DNA of 64,000 nucleotides from contig UBXV01000017.1 in assembly GCA_900469625.1 (NCBI GenBank), positions 1 through 64,000 of the forward strand. The letters are read 5' to 3'. The position numbers and the translations under genes are program-made. Each line of letters begins with the position of its first letter. The first letter of the stretch is position 1. The notes beneath the pieces were generated by a model. That model searched no databases. It was not told where the DNA came from and saw nothing but the letters and a program-made list of their open reading frames with translations. This document shows positions 47,371 to 55,499 of the stretch, piece by piece. Source of the stretch: Hyphomicrobiales bacterium. Its GTDB lineage: Bacteria; Pseudomonadota; Alphaproteobacteria; Rhizobiales; Rhizobiaceae.

Positions 47371-48142
47371 CGCCATTGCCACAGCGTCCAAATTGATTGG
47401 CGCCGAGGAATATGCCCGCAAATATCTCGTCGACATGGCGTTCGAACGGCATCTCATCACCGCCCGCCAGGACAACTGCCTGGAGTTCCTCGACACCTAT
47501 TCGCCGACGTCCGTCGTCGAGGTGGGTTGCGGCCCCGATCTGCTGATCGACCGCTTCGATTTTTCCGGCTCGTCCATCGAGAGCTGGCTGGTGATCGAGC
47601 CTTCGTTCTATGCCGACCTGATCGAGCAGAAGCGCGTGTCGCTCGGCAAACTTGAGCTTGAACGCGGCTATCTCGAGGAGCGGGTCGAAGCGGCAAGAGC
47701 AAGACGGCCGGGCGGATTTGACGCCGTACTGCTTTCGGGCCTGTTGCATGAAACAACCAATCCGCAGACCATGCTGTCCGCCGCAAACGCGCTGCTGAGA
47801 CCGGGCGGCGCGCTCCTCGTCAGCGTGCCGAACGCCCTGTCGTTTCATCGCCTGCTCGGCGTCGAAATGGGGCTGATGCAATCGCCAACGCAACTCTCCG
47901 AGCGGAACGTCGAACTCGGCCAGCCCAATGTCTTCCACCGGGAGACCCTGGAAAAAATGATCATTGAGGCCGGCTTCGGCGAACTCGCGTTCTCGGGCTA
48001 CATGTTCAAGCCGTTTTCCAATGGCCAGATGGGCGAGGTGCTCGACATCGTCGGCAATGACACGGTGGAAGGACTGGTCCGGCTCGGCCAGCGTTTTCCC
48101 GAGAATGCCGCCGAAATCGCGGTGTTCGCCCGCAAGCTTTAG
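47363..48142 (+). CDS. SAM-dependent methyltransferase
   Basis: 259 residues. SAM-binding motif VVEVGCGPDLLIDRFDF near residue 55, acidic motif II region LVIEPSFYADLIEQ, motif IV VLLSGLLHETTNPQTML and LRPGGALLVSVPNALSFHRL near 150. Such class I methyltransferases act on sugars or lipids. ATG 47363 overlaps the preceding gene by 8 bases, indicating coupling; earlier in-frame codons lie inside that gene. The product could methylate the cluster's sugar (inference). Confidence 0.88.
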   Translation: MPDAIATASKLIGAEEYARKYLVDMAFERHLITARQDNCLEFLDTYSPTSVVEVGCGPDLLIDRFDFSGSSIESWLVIEPSFYADLIEQKRVSLGKLELERGYLEERVEAARARRPGGFDAVLLSGLLHETTNPQTMLSAANALLRPGGALLVSVPNALSFHRLLGVEMGLMQSPTQLSERNVELGQPNVFHRETLEKMIIEAGFGELAFSGYMFKPFSNGQMGEVLDIVGNDTVEGLVRLGQRFPENAAEIAVFARKL

Positions 48143-48147
48143 CACTG

Positions 48148-48203
48148 GTTTGGCGAATTGAAGCCTGATCCCTATCGGGATCGAGTTTCAATTCACGCCA
48201 ACC
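48148..48203 (+). terminator. Large imperfect hairpin after the methyltransferase gene
   Basis: TTGGC/GCCAA, GAATTGAA/TTCAATTC and GATCCC/GGGATC pair in nested order around a 4-base loop, with a 2-base bulge and a 4x4 internal loop. It lies within 6 bases of the stop at 48142. Likely terminator of the acyltransferase arm. Confidence 0.6.
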
Positions 48204-48320
48204 GACCGCCAGTCGCTATGGTCGACCGCGTCGACCGATCGCAGCCATGGCCCCACGTGCGACTTGCATGCGGCCGTCGGCGCCGCCAAAGTCGCGAGCG
48301 CAAACAAGATGAGGCGGTCG

Positions 48321-49070
48321 ATGTTCGATCTTTCGGGAAAAACGGCGCTGGTGACCGGCGGCGGGCGAGGGCTGGGCCTGGAAATGGCAAAGGCGCTCGC
48401 CAAGGCGGGCGCGTCGGTTGCCATCAACGGTCGCAGCAGGACAGCGCTTGAGGCGGTGCGCGATCAGGTAGCAAGCGAAGGTGTGATCCTTGAGGTCGCG
48501 CCCGGTGACGTGGTCACGGATGCCCAGCGGATTCTGGACGACGCGACCCGGAACGGGCAGGCGCTCGATATTCTGATCCACGCCGTCGGCGTGCGTGACC
48601 GACGCGGCACGGACGACATGGATGCCGCCGGCTTCGCCACCCTTATCAACACCGACCTGACTGCCGCCTATGGCATGGCGAAGGCGGCTCTGCCCTATCT
48701 CCGGCGGTCCGACGCCGGCCGGCTGATCTTAGTCACCTCGATTGCAGCCGTTGCGGCCCGTGGCGGCGATCCGGCCTATACGGCGGCCAAGGGGGGACTT
48801 GAAGCATTGACGCGATCGCTTGCGGTCGAGCTCGGCTCAGACACGCTGACCGTCAATGCAATTGCGCCCGGCTGGTTTGCAACGGAAACAAACGCGGCGC
48901 TTGCCGCCGATCCGGCGCTGCAGCAGTTCGTCGACATCCGCATTCCGCTGAAGCGCTGGGGTCGCCCGGAGGAGATCGCACCCGCGGCCGTCTTCCTTGC
49001 ATCGCCGGCTGCAAGCTTCGTCAACGGCATCACCCTGACGGTCGATGGCGGCATGACGGTACAAATGTAA
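48321..49070 (+). CDS. Short-chain dehydrogenase/reductase (SDR)
   Basis: 249 residues, classical SDR. Cofactor motif TGGGRGLGLEMAKAL near residue 12, VTSIAAVAA then YTAAKGGLEALTRSLAVEL (YxxxK near 155), VNAIAPGWFATETN and a C-terminal GITLTVDGGMTVQM. FDLSGKTALVTGGG is a typical start. ATG 48321 has GAGGCGG upstream; ATG 48309 is in frame. Substrate not identified; related enzymes reduce acyl or sugar-alcohol ketones. Confidence 0.92.
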   Translation: MFDLSGKTALVTGGGRGLGLEMAKALAKAGASVAINGRSRTALEAVRDQVASEGVILEVAPGDVVTDAQRILDDATRNGQALDILIHAVGVRDRRGTDDMDAAGFATLINTDLTAAYGMAKAALPYLRRSDAGRLILVTSIAAVAARGGDPAYTAAKGGLEALTRSLAVELGSDTLTVNAIAPGWFATETNAALAADPALQQFVDIRIPLKRWGRPEEIAPAAVFLASPAASFVNGITLTVDGGMTVQM

Positions 49071-49091
49071 GCCGCTTTGGCGACGGAGCGA

Positions 49092-49955
49092 TCAGGGCTC
49101 GGCAACTGTCCTTACAAGTCCGTCGGCAAGAAGGTCGGCTAGCGTGATCGCCGCCTTCTCAGCGCTTCGCTTCAGATGCAGGCTGAACGCTGCGTCGGGC
49201 AAGGCAGGCAGGACCAATCGGTCTGGCGCGATTGCCACGCCGTCACCGACGAAGCGCCCGGTTCGCGCCGTCACCGCGATACCGCTGCGGATGGCAGCCC
49301 TGATGCCCGAGAGGCTGGGGCTGGTCGCGGCAATCCGATAGGGTCGGCCCTGCCCGTCGAGTGCCTCGATCGCCGCTGAACGGAAACCGCAGGGTGGATC
49401 GAGCACGGCGAGTGGCAATTGATCGTCGAAGGACGTGGCATCCGATGAAGCACAGAGCCAGACCATCGGTTCCTCAATCACGGCGACTTCGTCTGCCGCG
49501 GCCCCTTGCCGCATGACGATCAGCACGTCGATCATGCCCTGATCATACTGGCTCTGCAGCTCTCTGGTGCGCCCGACCCTGAGATCCAGCCGGACGCGCG
49601 GATGAGCACGCGCAAACTGGCGCAGCAGCGCCGGTAGGGTGCTGTCGGCAAAATCCTGGGTGCAGCCGAGCGACACGCGGCCGTCGGTGCGCCCACCCTT
49701 GAGGCTGAGCCAGGCGTCACGATGGACCTCGAGGATCTTGCGCGCCTGCACGACCACATCTTCGCCAGCCGGCGTCAGCACACGGCCGCGGCCGGACGGA
49801 GCCAACAGCTCTTCCCCGATCACCGCTTCCAGCCGCTGCATCTGCGCGGTGACCGCCGACGGCGTGCGCCCGACAGTCGCGGCGGCCTGTGAGAGCGAGC
49901 CGCTTTCGGCAAAGGCGAGGAACGTGCGCAAAAGGTCGGGATCAAGCGTTTGCAT
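49092..49955 (-). CDS. LysR-family transcriptional regulator
   Basis: 287 residues with N-terminal helix-turn-helix (LRTFLAFAESGSLSQAAATV then GRTPSAVTAQMQRLEAVIGE) and a LysR effector domain. It is divergent from the tautomerase gene across 105 bases and probably controls it. Its coding end is 21 bases from the SDR stop (convergent). Confidence 0.9.
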   Translation of the reverse strand: MQTLDPDLLRTFLAFAESGSLSQAAATVGRTPSAVTAQMQRLEAVIGEELLAPSGRGRVLTPAGEDVVVQARKILEVHRDAWLSLKGGRTDGRVSLGCTQDFADSTLPALLRQFARAHPRVRLDLRVGRTRELQSQYDQGMIDVLIVMRQGAAADEVAVIEEPMVWLCASSDATSFDDQLPLAVLDPPCGFRSAAIEALDGQGRPYRIAATSPSLSGIRAAIRSGIAVTARTGRFVGDGVAIAPDRLVLPALPDAAFSLHLKRSAEKAAITLADLLADGLVRTVAEP

Positions 49956-49966
49956 AACTTCACGAT

Positions 49967-49997
49967 AATCGAACTATAATTGCAAAACAATTCGATT
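49967..49997. promoter_or_regulatory. Inverted repeat in the LysR/tautomerase promoter
   Basis: AATCGAA (49967-49973) and TTCGATT (49991-49997) lie 17 bases apart between the divergent genes, in A+T-rich sequence. Such spaced dyads are compatible with a LysR binding region. Confidence 0.45.
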
Positions 49998-50060
49998 TTT
50001 ATTGAGCGAATTGGATGCGACATTGGCGTCAACACCAACCCGCAGCTCACGGAGCACATC

Positions 50061-50471
50061 ATGCCCATCATCAATGTCAGCGTTACCGGCAAGGCCGACC
50101 CGGCCCTTTCCCAGCGCATCGCCACGGCCGTCAGCGAACTGACCGCCAAGCATCTGCACAAGGACCCGACGATTACGGCCGTCGTCGTCAGCTATGTCGA
50201 TCCGGCGCACTGGTTCGCCGGCGGTCGCTCGCTCGCCGACCAGGGCGCCAACAGCTTCTGGCTCGACATCAAGGTGGTAGACGGCACCAACACCAAGCAG
50301 GAGATGGCGAACTATCTCGAGGCGGTCTTTGCCGGCTTCCAGCAACTGCTCGGCAACGTGCATTCGGAAAGCTACATCCTCGTGCACGAGGTTTCGGCCG
50401 CCGCCTACGGCTTCGAAGGCAAGACGCAAGAGTTTCGCTACATCAGCAACAAGCTCAAGGCCACGGTGTGA
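50061..50471 (+). CDS. 4-oxalocrotonate tautomerase-like protein
   Basis: 136 residues. Starts MPIINVSVTGKADPALSQRI, where Pro2 (after Met removal the N-terminal catalytic proline) is the tautomerase nucleophile. The core (ITAVVVSYVDPAHWFAGGRS, SFWLDIKVVDGTNTKQEMAN) is duplicated relative to the ~62-residue short family, giving a double-domain protein. It overlaps no other gene and is divergent from LysR. Substrate unknown. Confidence 0.8.
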   Translation: MPIINVSVTGKADPALSQRIATAVSELTAKHLHKDPTITAVVVSYVDPAHWFAGGRSLADQGANSFWLDIKVVDGTNTKQEMANYLEAVFAGFQQLLGNVHSESYILVHEVSAAAYGFEGKTQEFRYISNKLKATV

Positions 50472-50480
50472 GCGTCGGCG

Positions 50481-50528
50481 CTCGTCTTCGAGACGAGGGA
50501 CAGGCGGCGTCGACCAGACCGACGCCGC
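50481..50528. terminator. Two hairpins between convergent tautomerase and mmsB genes
   Basis: CTCGTCT/AGACGAG (50481-50497) with a 3-base loop, and GCGGCGTCG/CGACGCCGC (50504-50528) with a 7-base loop. The second lies 17 bases from the mmsB stop. They can end transcription from both sides. Confidence 0.65.
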
Positions 50529-50544
50529 TTCCATTCAGACCAGG

Positions 50545-51441
50545 TCAGCCGGCCTTTGCTTCGTCGTTCCCGCGAAGCAGATGGATGAGCGCGGAAAAAT
50601 CGTCGCTGCCGTGGCCGAGCTTTTCGAACATCGAATAAAGCTGCGCGGCCTGTGCGCCCATCGGCGTCGATGCGCCCGATGTGCTTGCCGCCTGTTGCGC
50701 CAGCTTCAGGTCCTTCAGCATAAGGCTGGCGGCGAAGCCCGGCTTGTAATCATTGTTGGCCGGCGATGTCGGCACCGGTCCCGGCACTGGGCAATAGGTC
50801 GTGAGCGACCAGCACTGGCCGGACGAGGTCGAAGCCACGTCGAACAGCGCCTGGTGAGACAGGCCGAGACGCTCAGCCAAAACAAAGGCCTCGCAGACGC
50901 CGGCCATGGAAATACCAAGGATCATGTTGTTGCAGATCTTTGCCGCCTGGCCCGCGCCGACGTCGCCGCAATGGACGATCTTCTTGCCCATGGCATCGAG
51001 CAGCGGCTTGCCGCGGGCAAAGGCGTCGTCGGCGCCACCGACCATGAAGGTGAGCGTGCCGGCGGCAGCGCCACCGGTCCCGCCCGAGACGGGCGCGTCG
51101 AGCGAACGGCAATCGGCCTTTTCCGCCAGCGCATGCGCCTTGCGGGCGCTGTCGACGTCGATGGTCGAGCTGTCGATCAAAAGCGTGCCGGGGTCGACGA
51201 AGCCGAGCAATTCATCCCAGACGTAAAGCACGTGCGCGCCGGCCGGCAGCATGGTGATGACGCATTCGGCCTCACGCACCGCATGCGCGATCGAGCCTGC
51301 AACCGAAACACCCGTTTTGGCGGCGGCGGTGCGCGATGCCTCGGACAGGTCGAACCCGGTCACCGCGTGACCGGCCTTCACCAGATTGGCCGCCATTGGG
51401 CCGCCCATGTTGCCAAGCCCGATAAAGGCGATCTTCGTCAT
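50545..51441 (-). CDS. mmsB: 3-hydroxyisobutyrate dehydrogenase
   Basis: 298 residues. N-terminal IAFIGLGNMGGPMAANL (NAD motif), LDAPVSGGTGGAAAGTLTFM near 118 and GAGQAAKICNNMILG near 168 (catalytic Lys) define the family. It oxidises 3-hydroxyisobutyrate to methylmalonate semialdehyde in valine catabolism. ATG 51441 follows AGGAGG at 7 bases. It is the third gene of a minus-strand operon with the CoA hydrolase and acyl-CoA dehydrogenase. Confidence 0.95.
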   Translation of the reverse strand: MTKIAFIGLGNMGGPMAANLVKAGHAVTGFDLSEASRTAAAKTGVSVAGSIAHAVREAECVITMLPAGAHVLYVWDELLGFVDPGTLLIDSSTIDVDSARKAHALAEKADCRSLDAPVSGGTGGAAAGTLTFMVGGADDAFARGKPLLDAMGKKIVHCGDVGAGQAAKICNNMILGISMAGVCEAFVLAERLGLSHQALFDVASTSSGQCWSLTTYCPVPGPVPTSPANNDYKPGFAASLMLKDLKLAQQAASTSGASTPMGAQAAQLYSMFEKLGHGSDDFSALIHLLRGNDEAKAG

Positions 51442-51495
51442 CTTCACTCCTCCTGAAATGCAGTTCGACCGACGCCGATTGGAGCCGACGCTCCC

Positions 51496-52560
51496 TCAGG
51501 CGACAAACAATGGCAGGTGATCCCGATTGGCAAAGCGTGCGCGCATTTCGTCGGTCACGTCGGATAGCCCGACCGTCCATTTCGGATTGCGGTCCTTGGC
51601 GATGACGGCGGCGCGCACGCCCTCATAGAAATCGGGATTGGACAGCATGCCGAGCGTGGCCGAGTATTCGCGCTCGAGGCATTCGTTGAGCGAGGCGCTT
51701 GCGCGCCCTGCCCGTAGAAGATCGAGCGTCAGCTTCATGCTCAAGGCCGAGCGCGAACGCAGCAGCGCCAGCGTCTCCCAGCCGAAATCACTGTCTTCTG
51801 CTTCCAGCGCCGCAAGGATTTCCTCGACCGTGTCGAAGGCAAAGCAGCGGTCGATTGCCTTCAGATGCGGCGCGAGCGACGAGGCCGGCGCATCCTCGGC
51901 AAGGCCTGCCATGACGGCGTCGACGTCCGCCGCCGTGGCCGGAGCCGGCAGTGCTGCAAGGCGAGAAAACAGGTCTTCAAGTTTGCCGGCCGGAACGAAG
52001 CGATCGGCAAGCCGGGCATGGATCGCATCGGCGGCGGCGATGTCACGGCCGGTCAGGCCGAGATAGGTGCCGAACTCGCCGGGCGCATGCGGCAAGAGCC
52101 AGGTGGCACCGACATCCGGGAAATAGCCGATGCCGGTTTCAGGCATGGCGAGCCGGGTGCGCTCGGTGACGATGCGGTGGCTGCCATGGGCGGAGATGCC
52201 GACGCCGCCGCCCATGACGATGCCGTCCATGATGGCGATATAGGGCTTGGCGTAGGCTGAAATGCGGCTGTTGACGACGAACTCCTCGCGCCAGAACTGC
52301 GCGCCTTCGGCCGGCCGCTCGCGCCCGCTCTCATAGATCATGCGGATATCGCCGCCGGCGCAAAGCCCGCGCTCACCCTCGCCCGTCACCATGACGGCGG
52401 CGACCGAAGGATCGTTCTCGAATTCACTCAGCGCATCGGCGATCAGCCGGATCATCGGAACGTTGAGGCTGTTCAGCGCCCTGGTGCGATTGAGCCGGAT
52501 GCGGCCGATCGCGCCCTGGCGTTCGACGATGACCTCGGGTGCTGCCGCCTGCATTTCCAT
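51496..52560 (-). CDS. 3-hydroxyisobutyryl-CoA hydrolase (enoyl-CoA hydratase/isomerase fold)
   Basis: 354 residues. The crotonase signatures EGERGLCAGGDIRMIYESG and MDGIVMGGGVGISAHG then TRLAMPETGIGYFPDVGATW match the longer HIBCH-type hydrolases rather than short hydratases. It releases 3-hydroxyisobutyrate from its CoA ester, supplying mmsB. ATG 52560 follows GAAGG. It lies 12 bases after the acyl-CoA dehydrogenase gene. Confidence 0.9.
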   Translation of the reverse strand: MEMQAAAPEVIVERQGAIGRIRLNRTRALNSLNVPMIRLIADALSEFENDPSVAAVMVTGEGERGLCAGGDIRMIYESGRERPAEGAQFWREEFVVNSRISAYAKPYIAIMDGIVMGGGVGISAHGSHRIVTERTRLAMPETGIGYFPDVGATWLLPHAPGEFGTYLGLTGRDIAAADAIHARLADRFVPAGKLEDLFSRLAALPAPATAADVDAVMAGLAEDAPASSLAPHLKAIDRCFAFDTVEEILAALEAEDSDFGWETLALLRSRSALSMKLTLDLLRAGRASASLNECLEREYSATLGMLSNPDFYEGVRAAVIAKDRNPKWTVGLSDVTDEMRARFANRDHLPLFVA

Positions 52561-52572
52561 GAAAAGCCCTTC

Positions 52573-53715
52573 CTATTTCCGGCCGATGATCGAGCGTGCC
52601 ACGATCAGCCGCATGATCTCGTTTGTGCCCTCGAGTATCTGGTGCACCCTGAGGTCCCTGACAATCTTCTCGACGCCGTAGTCGGCGAGGTAGCCGTAGC
52701 CGCCATGGAGTTGCAGCGCGTCGTTGGCGACGGCAAAGCAGCGATCGGTGACGAAGCGCTTGGCCATGGCGCAGAGCTTGGTCGCTTCCGGATCGCCGGC
52801 GTCGAGCGCCGAGGCGGCGCGCCAGAGGAATGTGCGGGCAATCTCGAGATCGGTCGCCATGTCGGCCAGACGAAACTGCAGCGCCTGGAATTCGCCGATC
52901 GCCTTGCCGAAGGCGCGGCGCTCCTGGACATAGGCAAGCGCCCGGTCGAAGGCGGCCTGCGCGCCGCCGAGCGAGGCTGCCGCAATGTTGAGCCGGCCAC
53001 CATCAAGCCCGCCCATGGCGATCTTGAAGCCGTCGCCTTCTCCGCCAAGTCGGTTTTCCGCTGCCACCCGCACACCATCGAGCATCACGGCGCGGGTCGG
53101 CTGCACGTGCCAGCCCATCTTCTTCTCGTTGGCGCCGAAGGTCAGGCCGGGCGCATCCTTGTCAACCACGAAGGTCGAGATCCCCTTGGGGCCATCCTCG
53201 CCGGTTCGTGCCATGATCACGTAGAGGCCGGAAACGCCCGCTCCGGAAATGAACTGCTTCTGGCCGGTCAGCACATAGCTGTCGCCGTCCTTCACCGCCT
53301 TGGTTTTCAGCGCCGCCGCATCGGAGCCCGATCCCGGCTCCGTCAGGCAGTAGCTTGCAAGCGTCTCCATGCTCAGCAGCTTCGGCAGCAGCCGATGGCG
53401 CTGCTCTTCGCTGCCGTAGCGGTCGATCATGCCGGAGCACATGTTGTGGATGGAGACGAAGGAGGCGACCGCCGGGCATCCGGTCGCGAGTGCCTCGATG
53501 ATGATCGCGGCATCAAGCCGCGTCAGGCCCGTGCCGCCGACATCGTCGCGCACATAGATGCCAGCCATTCCGAGCGCGGCTGCGGCCTGCAGTTTGTCGA
53601 CCGGAAAGTGTTTTTGCTGGTCCCACTCGATCGCATTGGGCGCCAATTCGTCACGCGCGAAATCAAGCGCCATTTGGCGAATGGCTTCCTGTTCCTCTGA
53701 CAGGCGAAAATCCAT
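52573..53715 (-). CDS. Acyl-CoA dehydrogenase, probably isobutyryl-CoA dehydrogenase
   Basis: 380 residues. Typical blocks: FRLSEEQEAIRQMALDFARD, YCLTEPGSGSDAAALKTKAV, GYGYLADYGVEKIVRDLRVH and ILEGTNEIMRLIVARSIIG. The catalytic Glu is in the last block (EGTNE) as in short-branched-chain enzymes. GGAGG is 8 bases from ATG 53715 and 2 from ATG 53721, so 53715 is used. First gene of the valine block, oxidising isobutyryl-CoA to methacrylyl-CoA (context inference). Confidence 0.92.
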   Translation of the reverse strand: MDFRLSEEQEAIRQMALDFARDELAPNAIEWDQQKHFPVDKLQAAAALGMAGIYVRDDVGGTGLTRLDAAIIIEALATGCPAVASFVSIHNMCSGMIDRYGSEEQRHRLLPKLLSMETLASYCLTEPGSGSDAAALKTKAVKDGDSYVLTGQKQFISGAGVSGLYVIMARTGEDGPKGISTFVVDKDAPGLTFGANEKKMGWHVQPTRAVMLDGVRVAAENRLGGEGDGFKIAMGGLDGGRLNIAAASLGGAQAAFDRALAYVQERRAFGKAIGEFQALQFRLADMATDLEIARTFLWRAASALDAGDPEATKLCAMAKRFVTDRCFAVANDALQLHGGYGYLADYGVEKIVRDLRVHQILEGTNEIMRLIVARSIIGRK

Positions 53716-53899
53716 ATGCATGTCCTCCCTGACCGCATACCCGTTGCATGTTTTTCCCGTAACCCTTGCCGATCAAGGGAAAAAGCCACGCAGGAACTCA
53801 AAGTGCCACAGCAGCCTTTGCGCGTCCTCGATACGCGGCGCTGTCGTCGATTGAGGCTAGTTACACCAAATTCTGCACAGGCACAGGTGCAACTTCTCA

Positions 53900-53929
53900 C
53901 AGGTTCTGTTCAGAAATGGACAGAACCTG
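53900..53929 (-). terminator. Hairpin after pccR
   Basis: CAGGTTCTGT (53900-53909) pairs with ACAGAACCTG (53920-53929), 10-base loop. It lies 10 bases after the regulator stop and upstream of the acyl-CoA dehydrogenase gene, so it separates the two minus-strand units. Confidence 0.6.
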
Positions 53930-53939
53930 GCAATTTCCC

Positions 53940-55358
53940 TCAGTTCTCGCTCAGACGATACGGCAGAGCGCCGCGCAAGTCATGGTCCACGATCAGCCTT
54001 CGCTTCAAGGGCGGCACGGCGCGGCTGGCGCATTTCGTGCGCTCGCAGATCCGGCAGGAAATGCCGATCGGATCGAACGCTGCGCGGTTGCCGAGATCCA
54101 GATCATCGGCATAGACGAAGGCGTCGGCGTAGGAGATCTCGCAGCCGAGCGCCAGGGCATAACGCGGCTGTGCGGCGCGAAAGCCGCCGCCGCCCTTGCT
54201 GATCTGGGTGGCGAGACAGAGGTAGCGCACGCCGTCCGGCGTCTCCGCCAGCTGGCGAATGATGCGGCCCGGCGTCTCGAAGGCCTGATGCACGTTCCAG
54301 AGCGGACAGGCGGCACCGAAGCGGGCAAACTGCAGCTTGGCCGCACTGTGGCGCTTGGTGATGTTGCCGGCCCGGTCGATGCGGGCAAAGAAGATCGGCA
54401 CGCCCTTCTGGCCCGGGCGCTGCAGCGTCGACAGGCGGTGACAGACCTGCTCCAGCGACGCACCGAAACGGGCTGCCAGAAGCTCGATATCGTGTCTCAG
54501 TTCGCGCGCCGCCCGATGAAACGCCTGATAGGGCAGGATCAGCGCGCCGGCGAAATAGTTCTGCAACCCGATGCGGCAGATCTCGTAGGCCTCCTCCGTG
54601 CGGAAACCGGCAGCGCCGGCCACGCGGTCAATCTCTTCGCGCGCGTGCAGCTGGGCGATCTGAAGCGCCACCTGGAAGTCGCGGGTGGCGGCCGGCGCGT
54701 AAGGGTTCAGCGTCAAAAGGCGCGCGCGCGGATCGTAGCGCCGGATCGCCTCGTCGCCGGCGGCACCGCGCACGACGCGCACGCCGTGGCGCTGCTCGAG
54801 ATAGGCGATAAGGGCCGCGTGGTTGTCGCCCTCGCCGAGGCCGAGTTCGCCCGCCAGACGCTCGGCGAGAAGATCGATGTCGTGGATGTAGTTGTCGACG
54901 AAATGAAAGAAGTCCCGGACTTCCTCATAGGGTGTCGTTTCCACCGACGGCCCACCGCGGCCAAGGGTGTCGTCGATGCTGGCAAGCTGCTCGCTGTTGC
55001 GGCGATAGGCCTGGTGGCAGCTGATCAGCGCATGCGCCAGGCCCGGCGCATTCTGGGTGATCAGCTTCAATTCCTGCAGGCTCGGCGAATAGGTCTCGAA
55101 CAGCGGGTCGCTCAGCGCCTCGGACAAGGCAGACAGCAGCCTGTCGCCCTCGCCGGTCGACAATTCCGCGATGTCGATCTGGAATTTTTCGGCAAGCGCC
55201 AACAGCACCGAAGCCGAAACGGGCCGCTGGTTGTTCTCGATCTGGTTGAGGTAGCTGGTCGAGATGCCGATGCGCTCGGCAAACTGCCCCTGCGTCGCCT
55301 TGTTTGCATCCCTGACTTCCCGGACCTTGCGGCCGATATAAAGTTTTCCGATCGCCAT
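53940..55358 (-). CDS. pccR: PccR/ScfR-type regulator (short-chain acyl-CoA responsive)
   Basis: 472 residues. N-terminal XRE helix-turn-helix (KATQGQFAERIGISTSYLNQ then IENNQRPVSASVLLALAEKF) followed by a large IrrE/DUF2083-type domain. Near the C-terminus is a Cys-rich GISCRICERTKCASRA segment. In Rhodobacter sphaeroides the related PccR activates propionyl-CoA carboxylase genes; the divergent pccB here supports the same role. ATG 55358 is chosen because the frame upstream (to 55388) runs through repeat half-sites in the promoter. Confidence 0.85.
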   Translation of the reverse strand: MAIGKLYIGRKVREVRDANKATQGQFAERIGISTSYLNQIENNQRPVSASVLLALAEKFQIDIAELSTGEGDRLLSALSEALSDPLFETYSPSLQELKLITQNAPGLAHALISCHQAYRRNSEQLASIDDTLGRGGPSVETTPYEEVRDFFHFVDNYIHDIDLLAERLAGELGLGEGDNHAALIAYLEQRHGVRVVRGAAGDEAIRRYDPRARLLTLNPYAPAATRDFQVALQIAQLHAREEIDRVAGAAGFRTEEAYEICRIGLQNYFAGALILPYQAFHRAARELRHDIELLAARFGASLEQVCHRLSTLQRPGQKGVPIFFARIDRAGNITKRHSAAKLQFARFGAACPLWNVHQAFETPGRIIRQLAETPDGVRYLCLATQISKGGGGFRAAQPRYALALGCEISYADAFVYADDLDLGNRAAFDPIGISCRICERTKCASRAVPPLKRRLIVDHDLRGALPYRLSEN

Positions 55359-55359
55359 G

Positions 55360-55411
55360 TTCGCAACTTTGCAATTTACATTTCGCAATATTCTCTATTT
55401 CACATTTGCAC
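55360..55411. promoter_or_regulatory. Cluster of TTTGCAA/TTCGCAA half-sites between pccR and pccB
   Basis: TTCGCAA (55360-55366), TTTGCAA (55368-55374), TTTCGCAA (55381-55388) and TTTGCAC (55405-55411) are spread over about 50 bases. PccR in R. sphaeroides is reported to bind TTTGCAAA-N4-TTTGCAAA; spacing here is not identical, so this is a candidate region only. Confidence 0.5.
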
Positions 55412-55499
55412 ATGAACGGCCGTTTTACCATCCGGCCTTCGACGCTATTGCGAAGCGACAAACGCCTCTGCACAATCACGGAAAAACCGGGAGGAATTT

